Notes: generated by a model from the letters alone, not told the origin. A stretch of DNA of 64,000 nucleotides from Ignavibacteriales bacterium (GCA_026390575.1 JAPLFR010000008.1:62001-126000); one strand, 5' to 3'; positions 1-9,049 are shown, counted from the first letter of the stretch. Made by a program: numbers and translations.

Positions 1-63
1 AATGTCTCATGGTATTATTCCTCCTTTAATAATAATGGATCTTTAAATAATCGATTTTATTAT

Positions 64-160
64 GGTAGTCGCAATCTTCCTGCCCGACTGCTGATGCAGT
101 CACGCAGGCGGGTAGATTGCGTTTTTCCATTATTATCGCGAACTAAAGTTCGCGACTACC
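64..160. repeat. Nested palindromic element
   Basis: Three nested inverted repeats are visible. GGTAGTCGC (64-72) pairs with GCGACTACC (152-160), GCAATCT (71-77) with AGATTGC (114-120), and CGCGAACT (137-144) with AGTTCGCG (147-154). The first half has the CCTGCC...GCAGGCGG frame around a GACTGC/GCAGTC hairpin. That frame also occurs in several attC sites of the cassette array, so this is probably a free-standing copy of the same palindromic family. The function is unknown. Confidence 0.6.
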
Positions 161-366
161 GTTATTAAATTATTTATTAGAGGTCTCAATAATTAACTCA
201 TCATAAGAATATCACACTTTGTACGACGTATGAAAACTAATCCTAGGGTAAAAAGATCATGGGATTATCGTATGAATTCGATCAAGTCTTCATAAAGAAT
301 CTAAACGGATAACAACGTGATTGTAGTAGCGATATTATTTTTCCAACCCCCTTTTGTATAGATTGA

Positions 367-593
367 TTACGGCAAGAAACGTTCTTCACTTATTCTCATG
401 GAACGCAATAAATAAATTCCTCCATCAACGCAGATTTTTCGCCATAGGCCGGTCAAATCAATCGACATCACCATCCTCACCGTCTGGCTAGTCGATATTA
501 TGACATTAAAGTAGTAGAGTCTCAAGTTAAAAGCAAGAACAAAAAGGATCGGAAATTGCTCTCCGGGCTTTTCAGTATTGAAATAGGTCTTGG
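367..593 (-). pseudogene. Possible remnant of a secreted-protein C-terminus
   Basis: Reading the minus strand from about 593 to a TAA at 367-369 gives an open frame without a start codon. It ends in a segment resembling a type IX sorting tail: 'TVRMVMSIDLTGL', then 'GGIYLLRSMRISEER'. It lies directly downstream of the beta-helix gene in another frame and could be the left-over end of an older T9SS cargo gene. The similarity is by eye only and the call is weak. The rest of 1-593 holds no gene apart from the palindromic element at 64-160. Confidence 0.25.
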
Positions 594-3338
594 CTATTTC
601 AACAGGATCATCTTCTTCGTATCAACAAATCTGTTTCTCTGATCCGACAAATCAACTGCTTCTATCCTATAGAAATATATTCCACCTGCAACGGTAGCAT
701 TCCAAATAACAGATTGATATCCTGCAGCTTGTTCATTGTTTACCAGGTCGGTCACGACCTGCCCAAGCATATTGAATATCTGAATCTTCACGTTGCTCCT
801 CATTGGTAAAGCATATCGAATTGTTGTCGATGGATTGTAAGGATTGGGATAGTTCTGCGACATTGAAAAGGCTCTTGGCAGAGGAATATCCACTTCCACA
901 CTTTGAAAATATTTATAGGCACCGTCGTTGTCTATTTGCTTGAGACGATATTCGTACCGGCCAGAATTGAGACTCGCATCGGAATACGAATATTCGTGCG
1001 TAGCGTTGCTGGTGCCATTACCGGTGATAAAGGCAATTATCCGCCAAACAGTATCAGCGGAGGATTGAATAATATTAACTGTTCTCCTTTCCAATTCAAA
1101 ACCATAATTATTCACTTCTATTGCAGTGTGCCATCGAAGAACAATATTGCTCTTCGAAATCGATGCACTGAAATCCACCAATTCAACGGGAAGTTCTGAA
1201 GCATTACCGGAGAGAGGTATTTTTACTAATGGTGTTTGTGAGTTATTCCATACGTACAACGTGTCAGCATAACTTGAAAGAGTAGTTGGCGTGAACGAGA
1301 CAATGAACTTGAGTGTGTCTGATCCGACAGTCCCGTTAACTCGGTTCGCAATAAACGCATTGGTTTTCGTATAGATAGAATCCACCATCAAAGTGTTTAT
1401 CGAATTGTTGACCAATTTCACCGTGTCCTTCTTCGTTGTGTTCTTGGCAATACTGCCGTAGTTGATTGCTGTCTTATATGCAGATACTGTCGGGTATGGA
1501 GATGAACCTGACAAAATAACTTTGCCAGTTCCACTATTAGACATGATCGATAATGTATCTATAAATGAACCAAAAGCAGTTGGTTTGAAGACTATCTTTG
1601 TCTTCAATGTGTCGTTTCCATTTATTGTAACCGGCACTGTCATGTCCGGCCGGAAGATTGTGAGTTTGTTCGTTACTGAATTTATTGTGAATGCATAACC
1701 TGGAGCCGAAACCATCGGAAGTATTAAATCTGAAGGATCATTTTTAATGGTATTCTCAAAATTGATCGAAGAGGGAGAGGAAAAAAGTGGAGGGGCAGAT
1801 AAAGTCATAACACCACCGGCATTCCAACGATCAACGGCGGGAATGCTTTTGCAGGTTACGTTGCCGGAAAACTTGCAACCTAACGGCGGCCACGTATATG
1901 CAGTCGAGAGGAAAATCGGGCGTAAATCCTTGTAGTATGATGTTCTTTCCCCGCGGCTGAAACTACCATCTTTAACGACATTTAATCCAGTATTACCATC
2001 TTCATTGTCTAAATCATCCCAATTCCAATATAATGCCTTTACTTTATTATTAAATACGCAATCGGCATCACGCACAGCATTGCCAAGTACATAAAAATGC
2101 TGCTTGAAACTACTTTGATGATCAACTCTAATACCTCCTTCTTTGAGATCAAACGAATAACAGATAAAGATGGGCAGTCTATTTAACGCGTTTCTGAAAA
2201 GTGTATTGTACGGTCCGTTCAGTCCCCAGACAAGATCAGCTTGAGCAAATTCAGCATAATTTCCTTCGATTAAATTCGCAAATGGAAAGTGTCCATGAAA
2301 ACAGATATCCGGCTCCAGGGAAGAATATACATCTCTTGAATAATTAAATCCAAATACATTGCCATTCGCTCCGCCTGCTAAAATCATCGCATGTCGTAAT
2401 GTCTTAAAAATATTATTTTCGATAAGGCAGCTTGAGGAATGACCGGTCATGCAGATACCATAGCCATGCCCGCCTTCTCCATAATCCTGAGCTTCATGAA
2501 AATAGCAACCCTGGATTTCGATATTGGCACTGCTGCCCATTCCGACATGTGCAAAGCCAGATCCCTGACTTTCTACACCGGAAATCCAGCAATCTGTTGC
2601 GCAACTGAAATTGAAATTTGTACTAAAGTTTGAACTGCTCACCGGACTTTGATTGCTTACTTTAAAATTTTCAAATCCAACATTCGTTATGGTATGCATT
2701 TTTGCTACTTTGGGTGTTAAGCTGCTGTAATTCAAACGAAGTTTATCGTCGAGCATAATAGCAGATCCATTCACTTGTTTCACACGGACTACTTGCCCAA
2801 TGCAATAATACCAAACAGCTTCATCTCCTGGTACAACAAGTGATGGGTCATTGGCAGAAATTTCGATGAAATCTCCAGCTGAAACCGAGAACGGCAAAGT
2901 AATTGTTTGAGCATCCTTTACTAATTCTGCCGCAGCTGCCGCAGGAACTGACGCTTCTACATCTCCCTTGATTGCGAACACGGAATTTGAATGCGTATTC
3001 ATGAATACAGTATTCGAAGAACCAGCCCCCAGAATAACACAATTGCTCCTGAGTGTAATTGTGCTTCCGAGGAGGTATGTGCCGGCAGCAAAATAATAGA
3101 CAGCGAAATCCGAATATGCATTGATGGCACGCTGAATTTTCGGTGCATCGTCTGTAATACCGTCTCCCTTCACATCAAATTCTGTCTTTACATTGACAAT
3201 GCGATCAAATTGCCTTGGAATGTCAGCCGCCTTGCCGCGGTATCCAGCATTCGTCCAATCTATAGGTGCATCGGATGCTACCTGGCCGAATGAACATTGG
3301 ACAAACAAAATCATCAATATAAAAAAACAGTATTTCAT
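594..3338 (-). CDS. T9SS-exported pectate-lyase-like beta-helix protein
   Basis: The protein has about 914 residues from the Met at 3338, chosen over the upstream in-frame Met (3383) because a clean signal peptide starts there (MKYCFFILMILFVQCSFGQ). Residues about 30-110 match the N-terminal segment of the pectate lyase superfamily ('DVKGDGITDDAPKIQRAINA', then 'AAGTYLLGSTITL'). A right-handed beta-helix follows to about residue 450. Two repeats of the choice-of-anchor/Ig-like type ('VTINGNDTLKTKIVFKPTAFG') lie at about 550-740. The end is a T9SS type A sorting tail ('SQNYPNPYNPSTTIRYALP', 'GGIYFYRI', 'KKMILLK'). It is likely exported and anchored at the cell surface, acting on polysaccharide. 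No catalytic residues can be assigned with certainty and the substrate is unknown. It lies just outside the integron, in the same orientation as the intI remnant. Confidence 0.85.
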   Translation of the reverse strand: MKYCFFILMILFVQCSFGQVASDAPIDWTNAGYRGKAADIPRQFDRIVNVKTEFDVKGDGITDDAPKIQRAINAYSDFAVYYFAAGTYLLGSTITLRSNCVILGAGSSNTVFMNTHSNSVFAIKGDVEASVPAAAAAELVKDAQTITLPFSVSAGDFIEISANDPSLVVPGDEAVWYYCIGQVVRVKQVNGSAIMLDDKLRLNYSSLTPKVAKMHTITNVGFENFKVSNQSPVSSSNFSTNFNFSCATDCWISGVESQGSGFAHVGMGSSANIEIQGCYFHEAQDYGEGGHGYGICMTGHSSSCLIENNIFKTLRHAMILAGGANGNVFGFNYSRDVYSSLEPDICFHGHFPFANLIEGNYAEFAQADLVWGLNGPYNTLFRNALNRLPIFICYSFDLKEGGIRVDHQSSFKQHFYVLGNAVRDADCVFNNKVKALYWNWDDLDNEDGNTGLNVVKDGSFSRGERTSYYKDLRPIFLSTAYTWPPLGCKFSGNVTCKSIPAVDRWNAGGVMTLSAPPLFSSPSSINFENTIKNDPSDLILPMVSAPGYAFTINSVTNKLTIFRPDMTVPVTINGNDTLKTKIVFKPTAFGSFIDTLSIMSNSGTGKVILSGSSPYPTVSAYKTAINYGSIAKNTTKKDTVKLVNNSINTLMVDSIYTKTNAFIANRVNGTVGSDTLKFIVSFTPTTLSSYADTLYVWNNSQTPLVKIPLSGNASELPVELVDFSASISKSNIVLRWHTAIEVNNYGFELERRTVNIIQSSADTVWRIIAFITGNGTSNATHEYSYSDASLNSGRYEYRLKQIDNDGAYKYFQSVEVDIPLPRAFSMSQNYPNPYNPSTTIRYALPMRSNVKIQIFNMLGQVVTDLVNNEQAAGYQSVIWNATVAGGIYFYRIEAVDLSDQRNRFVDTKKMILLK

Positions 3339-3523
3339 CAACACTTCGTATTGATCATGATAAAATATGCAGTAAAGTAGCACAGACTGATTGAAAATGC
3401 AAGAATTACTCAGATCACGTTATCACTCTCCATGCCATGCAAATTAAGCATTTCGGATTTCCAATCAAACCTATCAACGGTGGAGCAGGTTGTTGTAGAG
3501 AAGATAACGGCAGGATTTTAGGA

Positions 3524-3898
3524 TTACGAGATTACGCAGCATTTGAATATCAGTCCAGCAGAGTTGAATGAGTTAATGAAGAAAGTTCGGGAGAAAGCGG
3601 TGGAATATTTATGCAGATTATGAAAACAGTCGATGCTTGACAGCACTGGTATTAAGTAAAGTGCGTTAGAGTTAATATTTATGAAGACATATTGAGTTGA
3701 AGAAAAGACATATTGCTCACAAGTGAGGTAAGTAAAAAAACTACGGATTTCATTTTCACCTATTTCAGCGGGATGGCGGTTATGGTGAAAAAAGATGTAC
3801 CGTTTTGTCCATTGAAGATAAGCTTCCTCGGTACGCAGGCTCAGATGTTGTGTACAAATGCAATTATGTACATGCTGTAGTATTATTTCGTTAGCCAT
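3524..3898 (-). pseudogene. Truncated integron integrase (intI remnant)
   Basis: From the Met at 3898, which has a GGGA ribosome-binding site just before it, the first 85 or so residues match the SAM-like N-terminal domain of integron integrases. They include 'LSLRTEEAYLQWTKRYIFFH', 'NRHPAEIGENEIRSFFTYL' and 'SSTQ ... NALYLI', which resemble IntI segments of the type 'SIRTEQAYVxWIRRFIxFH' and 'RHPxxMGxxEVxAFLTxLA'. After about position 3641 the similarity fades, and the frame ends at 3524 without the catalytic domain: no R, HxxR or Tyr motifs and no IntI-specific insert. The gene is therefore inactive. It points away from the cassettes, which start at 4164, in the canonical intI-attI-cassette layout. 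The open frame upstream of 3898 (to 4093) looks like leader sequence. Confidence 0.8.
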
Positions 3899-4169
3899 AC
3901 TATTTCCCTTGCAATTGAGTAAGACATTCGATAGTTTAGCGGAAACCTCAAGAGAAAATCCAAAGAAGTTTATTTTGAAGAAAGGGAATGGGCTGTTGGG
4001 GGCTATCTCGCGAAGGGCATAAGGACAAGCACAGACAGCACACTCCTTTTTAGAGGGCTGCGGAGGACGCAGTCTATAATACAAAACACTCATATTAGGC
4101 TGAATTACGCAGTCTAACCAACAGAAGTGAGGATTTAGACTGCGTTGCGCAGTCTAATCATAGTTAGGG
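3899..4169 (+). other. attI-like region of the integron
   Basis: This is the interval between the intI start and the first cassette. It ends with the core GTTAGGG at 4163-4169, after whose G the first cassette begins. Copies of (A/G)CGCAGTCTA lie at 4067-4076, 4107-4116 and 4147-4156. The last is half of a perfect hairpin, TAGACTGCG (4136-4144) with CGCAGTCTA (4148-4156). Repeated integrase-binding boxes next to the core are known from attI1, but whether these serve that purpose is inference. The array promoter Pc should lie here or inside intI, but I cannot name it with confidence. Confidence 0.55.
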
Positions 4170-4253
4170 CGCACGAATTAGTTAGGGGATATTTATACAA
4201 GTAATTTACTATTTGATTACAATCATATGATTTAATATTAAAAGACAATATCT

Positions 4254-5786
4254 ATGAAATATAGCAAACAATTCATTGTCGTTATTTTGGGAATTCTCTT
4301 GTCAACTGTTGAACTCAGTTCTCAATCGCCGCAAACCGATTCGGCGATTAACTATTGGCCAACATCCACTCCCGAAAAACAGGGATTTAATTCTTTAGAA
4401 CTTGCAAAGTTATTTGACAACGTCAAAGATAACAATATCGATCTCAATAGTATTATCATTATTCGCAACGGTCATCTGATTTTAGAGGCATACCTTTATC
4501 CATTTCAAAAGAATGTTATCCACGACATCGCATCTGTCACTAAAAGTATTACATCCCTAGCAACCGGGATTGCAATTGACAAGGGATATATCAAAAGCGT
4601 CAACGAACCGGTATTGGGTTTTTTCTCAGATCGTTCTGTCGCTCATCTTAATGAAAACAAAAAGGCCTTGACAATAGAGCACCTGCTCACGATGACATCT
4701 GCCCTCTGCCGGAACTTTCAAGAAGGCGAAGAACAAACAGTGCTCATGCGTCAAAGCGGCGATTGCGTGCAATACTTTCTGGATCTGCCGCTGGTAGATA
4801 CCCCGGGCAAGAAATTTGTCTATTCGTCTCTCGCACCCCATATTCTTTCAACCATTATCACGAGAACGACTGGAATGAACCTGCTTGAGTTTACCCAAAA
4901 GAATTTGTTCCAACCGCTTGGGATCAAAGACGTTCGGTGGGAAGCTGAACAGAACGGGAACACCAACGGATGGGGCGACCTTTTTATTGCCCCGGTTGAT
5001 CTGGCAAAGATAGGATACCTTGTGCTGAATGATGGCATTTGGGAGGGTAATCGAGTGATCTCGAAGGAATGGATAAAGCGTTCATCCCAACCGCATGTGT
5101 ATGAAGATTCTGGAACAGCGTACGGATATCTCTGGTGGCTGCCATTGGAAAGGCTCGGATTGTTTGAAGGACGAGGGAGAGGTGGCCAGAGGCTTATCAT
5201 ATGGCCTCAAAAAAATATTATTGTCATCTTAATCGGGAATGGCGGATATACCCTCGGAGACATTGGAGAATATATTGCGAGAGCTTTTGCATCAGACACC
5301 TCTTTACCGGAAAATCCGAAAGCTGTAAAACTTCTCGAGCAAAAGATCAACGAGGCAAGCAAAGCTCCTGCATCAAAACCGGTGACGACATTGCCCGCCC
5401 TTGCCAAAACATTATCGGGTAAGGAGTATTTCCTGGAAACTAATTCTCTGGGATTGCTGTCATTCACTATGGTCAATGGAACAGGAAAAGAAGATACGAT
5501 TAAAATGTCCTATGAAGGTGTTCACACAGTGCTACCGGTAGGACTGGATGATGTGTATCGAATATCAAACACATCAAAATATAATCTTCCTGCAGGGGCG
5601 AAGGGTTCTTGGACATCTGAAAATACTTTTTGCTTTACCTACAACGAACCATCAAATGATCGTTTGTTACAATTCCAGATAGAATTCAAAAGCAATCTCG
5701 TAGAGTTGAAGGTCTCAGAGCGCACAGGTCTCTTCGGCGAGATTACAATAAAAGGCAGGATGCGCCAGTCGCAAGGAAAGAATTAG
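4254..5786 (+). CDS. Class-C-beta-lactamase-type serine hydrolase, exported (cassette 1)
   Basis: 510 residues. An N-terminal signal peptide (about 1-23) is followed by the beta-lactamase/DD-peptidase fold. The nucleophile motif SVTK is at residues 94-97, the second motif reads 'VYSSLAPHIL' (YSS in place of the usual YxN), and 'GYLWWLP' and 'GRGGQRLIIWP' lie near the C-terminal motif. Residues about 370-510 form an extra C-terminal domain seen in many such esterase/peptidase-like enzymes. Family members include D-aminopeptidases, esterases and resistance enzymes, so the substrate cannot be told. It is the first gene of the array, 90 bp after the attI core, where Pc-driven expression would be strongest. 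Confidence 0.85.
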   Translation: MKYSKQFIVVILGILLSTVELSSQSPQTDSAINYWPTSTPEKQGFNSLELAKLFDNVKDNNIDLNSIIIIRNGHLILEAYLYPFQKNVIHDIASVTKSITSLATGIAIDKGYIKSVNEPVLGFFSDRSVAHLNENKKALTIEHLLTMTSALCRNFQEGEEQTVLMRQSGDCVQYFLDLPLVDTPGKKFVYSSLAPHILSTIITRTTGMNLLEFTQKNLFQPLGIKDVRWEAEQNGNTNGWGDLFIAPVDLAKIGYLVLNDGIWEGNRVISKEWIKRSSQPHVYEDSGTAYGYLWWLPLERLGLFEGRGRGGQRLIIWPQKNIIVILIGNGGYTLGDIGEYIARAFASDTSLPENPKAVKLLEQKINEASKAPASKPVTTLPALAKTLSGKEYFLETNSLGLLSFTMVNGTGKEDTIKMSYEGVHTVLPVGLDDVYRISNTSKYNLPAGAKGSWTSENTFCFTYNEPSNDRLLQFQIEFKSNLVELKVSERTGLFGEITIKGRMRQSQGKN

Positions 5787-5804
5787 AACTTTTTACTGCG
5801 TGCG

Positions 5805-6018
5805 TTCTAACCAGCAACTCAAGCTGACGGTTTGAGCGTGGGAGCAATCAACATGGCTAATAGAGGTTTGGTGCTTAATAATTCAGTTGATAGCGTGAAC
5901 TCGTTTCGTTGGTTGCATTACGATAATTATCAACGCCGCAGTCCGATCCTGCTCTGCAGGATCGCGATCGCGTCCCGATATGTAATATCGGGACGGACTT
6001 AGCGCCGGTCCGTTAGGT
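5805..6018 (+). repeat. attC1 recombination site
   Basis: It runs from inverse core TTCTAAC (5805-5811), through CAGC and an arm reading AACTCAAGCTGACGG, to core GTTAGGT (6012-6018). A full nested palindrome (GTCCG...CGGAC) occupies 5941-5998. The cassette start 'GTTAGGGCGCACG' (4163 on) is complementary to the end 'GCGTGCGTTCTAAC' but for one step. Confidence 0.8.
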
Positions 6019-6061
6019 CGCAAAAACTTTGAGAAGTAAATCAATTAACAACGGAGCAGAA

Positions 6062-6703
6062 ATGAAAAACTCATTGATTATGTTATTTCTCCTACCCTGT
6101 TTAGCTTTTTCTCAACCTTCTTCAAAAGTTGCTAACCCTGATTCATCATCCTCATCTAAAGACTCTACTTTGCTACCAGAAATAAAGAAAAGCTACTCGA
6201 GGCAGATCGGGGCTGCGTTTAAAATGTTGGAACATGTAATTGATAATGCCAACGATACAACATGGACGGCAAAAATAAGCAACGTGCCGTTCTGGCAAAT
6301 ATGTTATCATGTTCTATGGTTTACTGATTTTTATTTTCACGCTGATGAAGCAACTTTTCGACCTCAGAGTTTTGACATGAAAGGAATTCATAATTATTCG
6401 GTTTATCCAGATTCTCAAATGATTGAGGATCAAAAGCACCCAATCTCAAAAAGTAATATGAAAGCTTATTGCACATATGTGAGACAAAAAGCGAATCAAT
6501 TCATTCAAAATATAAATGTTACATATTTTACTACTCCTTCACCGTTTGAATGGCATGGTTTCCCTAAAATTGACCTAGTGGATTACAATCTCCGTCATCT
6601 TCAACATCATGTTGGACAATTGGACATTGTAACAAGAAGAGAACAAAATATTGGAAATCCTTGGATTATGTTTGATGATTTATCGAAAACGCCAAATAAC
6701 TAG
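6062..6703 (+). CDS. DinB-like four-helix protein, exported (cassette 2)
   Basis: 213 residues. Met 6062 is preferred over 6029 because GGAG lies 5 nt upstream and a signal peptide (MKNSLIMLFLLPCLAFSQ) follows directly. The body resembles the DinB/YfiT-like metalloprotein fold: 'FWQICYHVLWFTDFYFH' and the C-terminal helix 'LRHLQHHVGQLD', the two helices that supply the His ligands. Members of this superfamily include thiol-dependent transferases and many proteins of unknown role. A secreted version is unusual and its substrate is unknown. The gene ends 17 bp before the inverse core of its attC. Confidence 0.7.
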   Translation: MKNSLIMLFLLPCLAFSQPSSKVANPDSSSSSKDSTLLPEIKKSYSRQIGAAFKMLEHVIDNANDTTWTAKISNVPFWQICYHVLWFTDFYFHADEATFRPQSFDMKGIHNYSVYPDSQMIEDQKHPISKSNMKAYCTYVRQKANQFIQNINVTYFTTPSPFEWHGFPKIDLVDYNLRHLQHHVGQLDIVTRREQNIGNPWIMFDDLSKTPNN

Positions 6704-6720
6704 AACTATTATCGTTTGCG

Positions 6721-6989
6721 TTCTAACCAGTGGCTCCCCGCAAAAAGAGCGGGGTTTCACACAAAACGTTCAACAAGCTGACCGAATGAGCGTTGGTACA
6801 TTTTACATTGCTGGTGGTGGGTTGACATTTTTATAATTAACTTTTCAGTACCTCGTTGGTTGATTGCAGATTAATTTAGTTATCAGTATGAACTCATTTC
6901 GTTTAGTGTATTATGAAAGTTATCAACGCGGCAGTCCGATCCTGCTCTGCAGGATCGCGATCGCGTCACTTAGCGCCAATCCGTTAGGC
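6721..6989 (+). repeat. attC2 recombination site
   Basis: Inverse core TTCTAAC (6721-6727), left arm with a CCCCGC-AAAAAGA-GCGGGG hairpin and GTTCAACAAGCTGACCG, core GTTAGGC (6983-6989). The GTCCG palindrome is present from 6934 but lacks its second hairpin and CGGAC end. Cassette 2 starts GTTAGGTCGCAAA and ends TTTGCGTTCTAAC, which are nearly complementary. Confidence 0.8.
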
Positions 6990-7021
6990 AAACCACTCTC
7001 AACTAAAAAGGAGAAAATCAT

Positions 7022-7453
7022 ATGAGCGAACAATCTTCCAACACCAAGAAATTACAATGGAAATGGGTTGGCATCACACTGTTGCTTTATGTGGTATTTT
7101 ATCCAGCACCAGTAGTAATAGCTTATTACCTACTTACTCAAAAGGCCGTTCAAATTTTCATTGGTATGTGGTTATTTGCAGGCATCATCATTATTGGAGC
7201 CGTTGCAGGATATTTGTCAGAAGGAGTCACACTTTGGGAACCGGCAATTGCAGCAGCAGGATTTATCGTTCTTTTTTTCCTCGGCGCGATGGCAATGATG
7301 GTAATGATGGGCGGCGGGCTAGCAGGACTTACATTATTTCAATCCGTTATGCAAATCGTTATCACAATAGTAATATTCTTCTTTTTTTCGCTCTTAGGTG
7401 CCTGGATTGGAGAACGTGCACAAAAACTCTGGAGATCAAAAATTCCACAGTAA
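7022..7453 (+). CDS. Small integral membrane protein (cassette 3)
   Basis: 143 residues with four predicted membrane segments: about 15-38, 45-65, 72-98 and 103-128. A good AAGGAG ribosome-binding site precedes the ATG. The third helix is rich in Met and Gly. No family is recognised and no catalytic motif is visible. It could be a small channel or an accessory membrane protein, but that is only topology. Hydrophobic cassette proteins of unknown role are common in other integrons. Confidence 0.7.
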   Translation: MSEQSSNTKKLQWKWVGITLLLYVVFYPAPVVIAYYLLTQKAVQIFIGMWLFAGIIIIGAVAGYLSEGVTLWEPAIAAAGFIVLFFLGAMAMMVMMGGGLAGLTLFQSVMQIVITIVIFFFFSLLGAWIGERAQKLWRSKIPQ

Positions 7454-7468
7454 ATTTGTTGGTTGTTT

Positions 7469-7664
7469 GCCTAACCAGCGGCTCCCCGCATAAAGAGCGG
7501 GATTTCACACAAAACGTTCAACAAGCTGACCGGATGAGCGTGGGAGCAATTTACATTGCGAGTAGAGGTTTTGTGTTTAATAATTCAGTTGGTAGCGTGA
7601 ACCTGCTTCCTTGAGTGCAATATGATAATTGGTCACGCGGCAGCTTAGCCGCAGTCCGTTAGGC
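7469..7664 (+). repeat. attC3 recombination site (without the GTCCG palindrome)
   Basis: The shortest complete site: inverse core GCCTAAC (7469-7475), left arm with CCCCGC hairpin, core GTTAGGC (7658-7664). Before the core it reads GCGGC-AGCTTA-GCCGC, a simple stem-loop in place of the large palindrome found in most other sites, so it represents the empty state. Cassette ends GTTAGGCAAAC and GTTTGCCTAAC are exact complements. Confidence 0.85.
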
Positions 7665-7712
7665 GGGCGCTCGGTAAATTATTACTTTCAACGGATCAAA
7701 AGGAAGAGAAAA

Positions 7713-8663
7713 ATGGAAAAAATGAAAGCAGCCATTTGCACCAAGTATGGCCCACCTGATGTCTTTCATATTGTAGAGTACAACAAACCTGTGCCAAAAG
7801 ATGATGAAGTCCTGATAAAAATATACGCAGCATCTGTAACCAATAGCGACATTTTTATACGAAGCTCTAATATCCCGCTTAGGTTTCGCATTCCTATGCG
7901 ACTGATGATAGGTATTACAAGGCCACGGAATGAGATTCTCGGAGAAGTATTGTCGGGAGAAATCGTGAAGATAGGTTCTAAGATAAGACGATTCCATGTT
8001 GGCGATCAGGTATACGGCCTTACCGGATTTTCGCTCGGAGCATATGCTGACTATAAATGCATGAAGGAATCAGATTCGAAACAAGGGTGTGTCGCAATAA
8101 AGCCGAGAAACATCAGTTTTGAAGAAGCAACTTCAGCCGCATATGGTGGTCTCTTGGCCCTACAATTTCTTGAGAAAGGAAATATACAACCGAATCAGAA
8201 GGTTCTTGTTTACGGTGCGTCCGGGACATCTGGTACAATAGCAGTACAGTACGCCAAATCTCTTGGAGCCGAGGTCACTGCGGTGTGTAGTACGGCAAAT
8301 ATTCAATTCATAGAATCATTGGGAGCAGATAAGACACTAGATTACACTGACAAAGAATCAATTTCCAGAATAGAGAAATATGATTTCATCCTCGACTCCG
8401 TTGGAAAGGCAAGAACATCCAAGTTGAAAGAGGCATGCCAATTATCGTTGACACATAAAGGCCAACTCGCGTCTATCGATGATGGTGCATTGATCTTGAG
8501 TTCAGAACGACTTGATAGGATTAGAGGTCTTGTTGAATCGAAAGTAATCACGCCAATTAATGATAGATGTTTTCTTTTTGAACAAATAGTTGATGCCTAT
8601 AGATATGTTGAACTGGGGCATAAAAGAGGAAATGTTGCAATAACAATTAACAAGATACTCTGA
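7713..8663 (+). CDS. Zinc-free MDR-type NAD(P)H-dependent oxidoreductase (cassette 4)
   Basis: 316 residues from Met 7713, chosen for its AAGGAAGAG ribosome-binding site. The upstream in-frame ATG (7629) lies inside the preceding attC. It is a medium-chain dehydrogenase/reductase of the quinone-oxidoreductase type. The N-terminal GroES-like domain has 'PKDDEVLIKIYAASVTNSD' and lacks catalytic-zinc Cys residues. The Rossmann segment is 'VLVYGASGTSGTIAVQYAK' at about 165-185, followed by 'GADKTLDY'. It probably reduces alkenals or quinones with NADPH in the cytoplasm; the true substrate is unknown. It is one of the few cytoplasmic products in the array. Confidence 0.85.
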   Translation: MEKMKAAICTKYGPPDVFHIVEYNKPVPKDDEVLIKIYAASVTNSDIFIRSSNIPLRFRIPMRLMIGITRPRNEILGEVLSGEIVKIGSKIRRFHVGDQVYGLTGFSLGAYADYKCMKESDSKQGCVAIKPRNISFEEATSAAYGGLLALQFLEKGNIQPNQKVLVYGASGTSGTIAVQYAKSLGAEVTAVCSTANIQFIESLGADKTLDYTDKESISRIEKYDFILDSVGKARTSKLKEACQLSLTHKGQLASIDDGALILSSERLDRIRGLVESKVITPINDRCFLFEQIVDAYRYVELGHKRGNVAITINKIL

Positions 8664-8672
8664 CAAGCGCCC

Positions 8673-8925
8673 GCCTAACCAGCGGCTCCCCGCAAAAAGA
8701 GCGGGGTTTCACACAAAACGTTCAACAAGCTGACCGGATGAGCGTGGGAGCATTTTACATTGCGCTTAGAGGTTTTGGTTCTTAATAATTTCTTTTTCAT
8801 AATGAACTTGTTTCGTTTTCAGCATTATGAAATTTATCAGCGCCGCAGTCCGATCCTGCTCTGCAGGATCGCGATCGCGTCCCGATATGTAATATCGGGA
8901 CGGACTTAGCGCCGATCCGTTAGAA
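8673..8925 (+). repeat. attC4 recombination site
   Basis: Inverse core GCCTAAC (8673-8679), CCCCGC hairpin arm, core GTTAGAA (8919-8925). The GTCCG...CGGAC palindrome is at 8848-8905 with a CCCGATAT/ATATCGGG second hairpin. Cassette 4 starts GTTAGGCGGGCGCT and ends AGCGCCCGCCTAAC at its flanks (apart from a few bases), the clearest 14-nt terminal complementarity of the array. Confidence 0.85.
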
Positions 8926-9049
8926 CGCACGAATCACCAATGGCGCGAATAAAATAGTTATTTGTAAGATTCAGACTTCGAGCAGTTAGTAATTGCTAAT
9001 CAACCCTTTACATATATAACTTTGTGAATAATAATTAAATATAAAAATT

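Noticed and set aside
3533-3622. Plus-strand phrase 'ISPAELNELMKKVREKAVEY' opposite the intI remnant
   Set aside because: Protein-like but short, without a start and with a stop just before it; it may be a scrap of another gene, too little to annotate.
7057-7614. Long plus-strand frame overlapping the cassette 3 gene
   Set aside because: It runs out of frame through the membrane-protein gene and into attC3; no ribosome-binding site and an unlikely Ser/Arg/His-rich composition.
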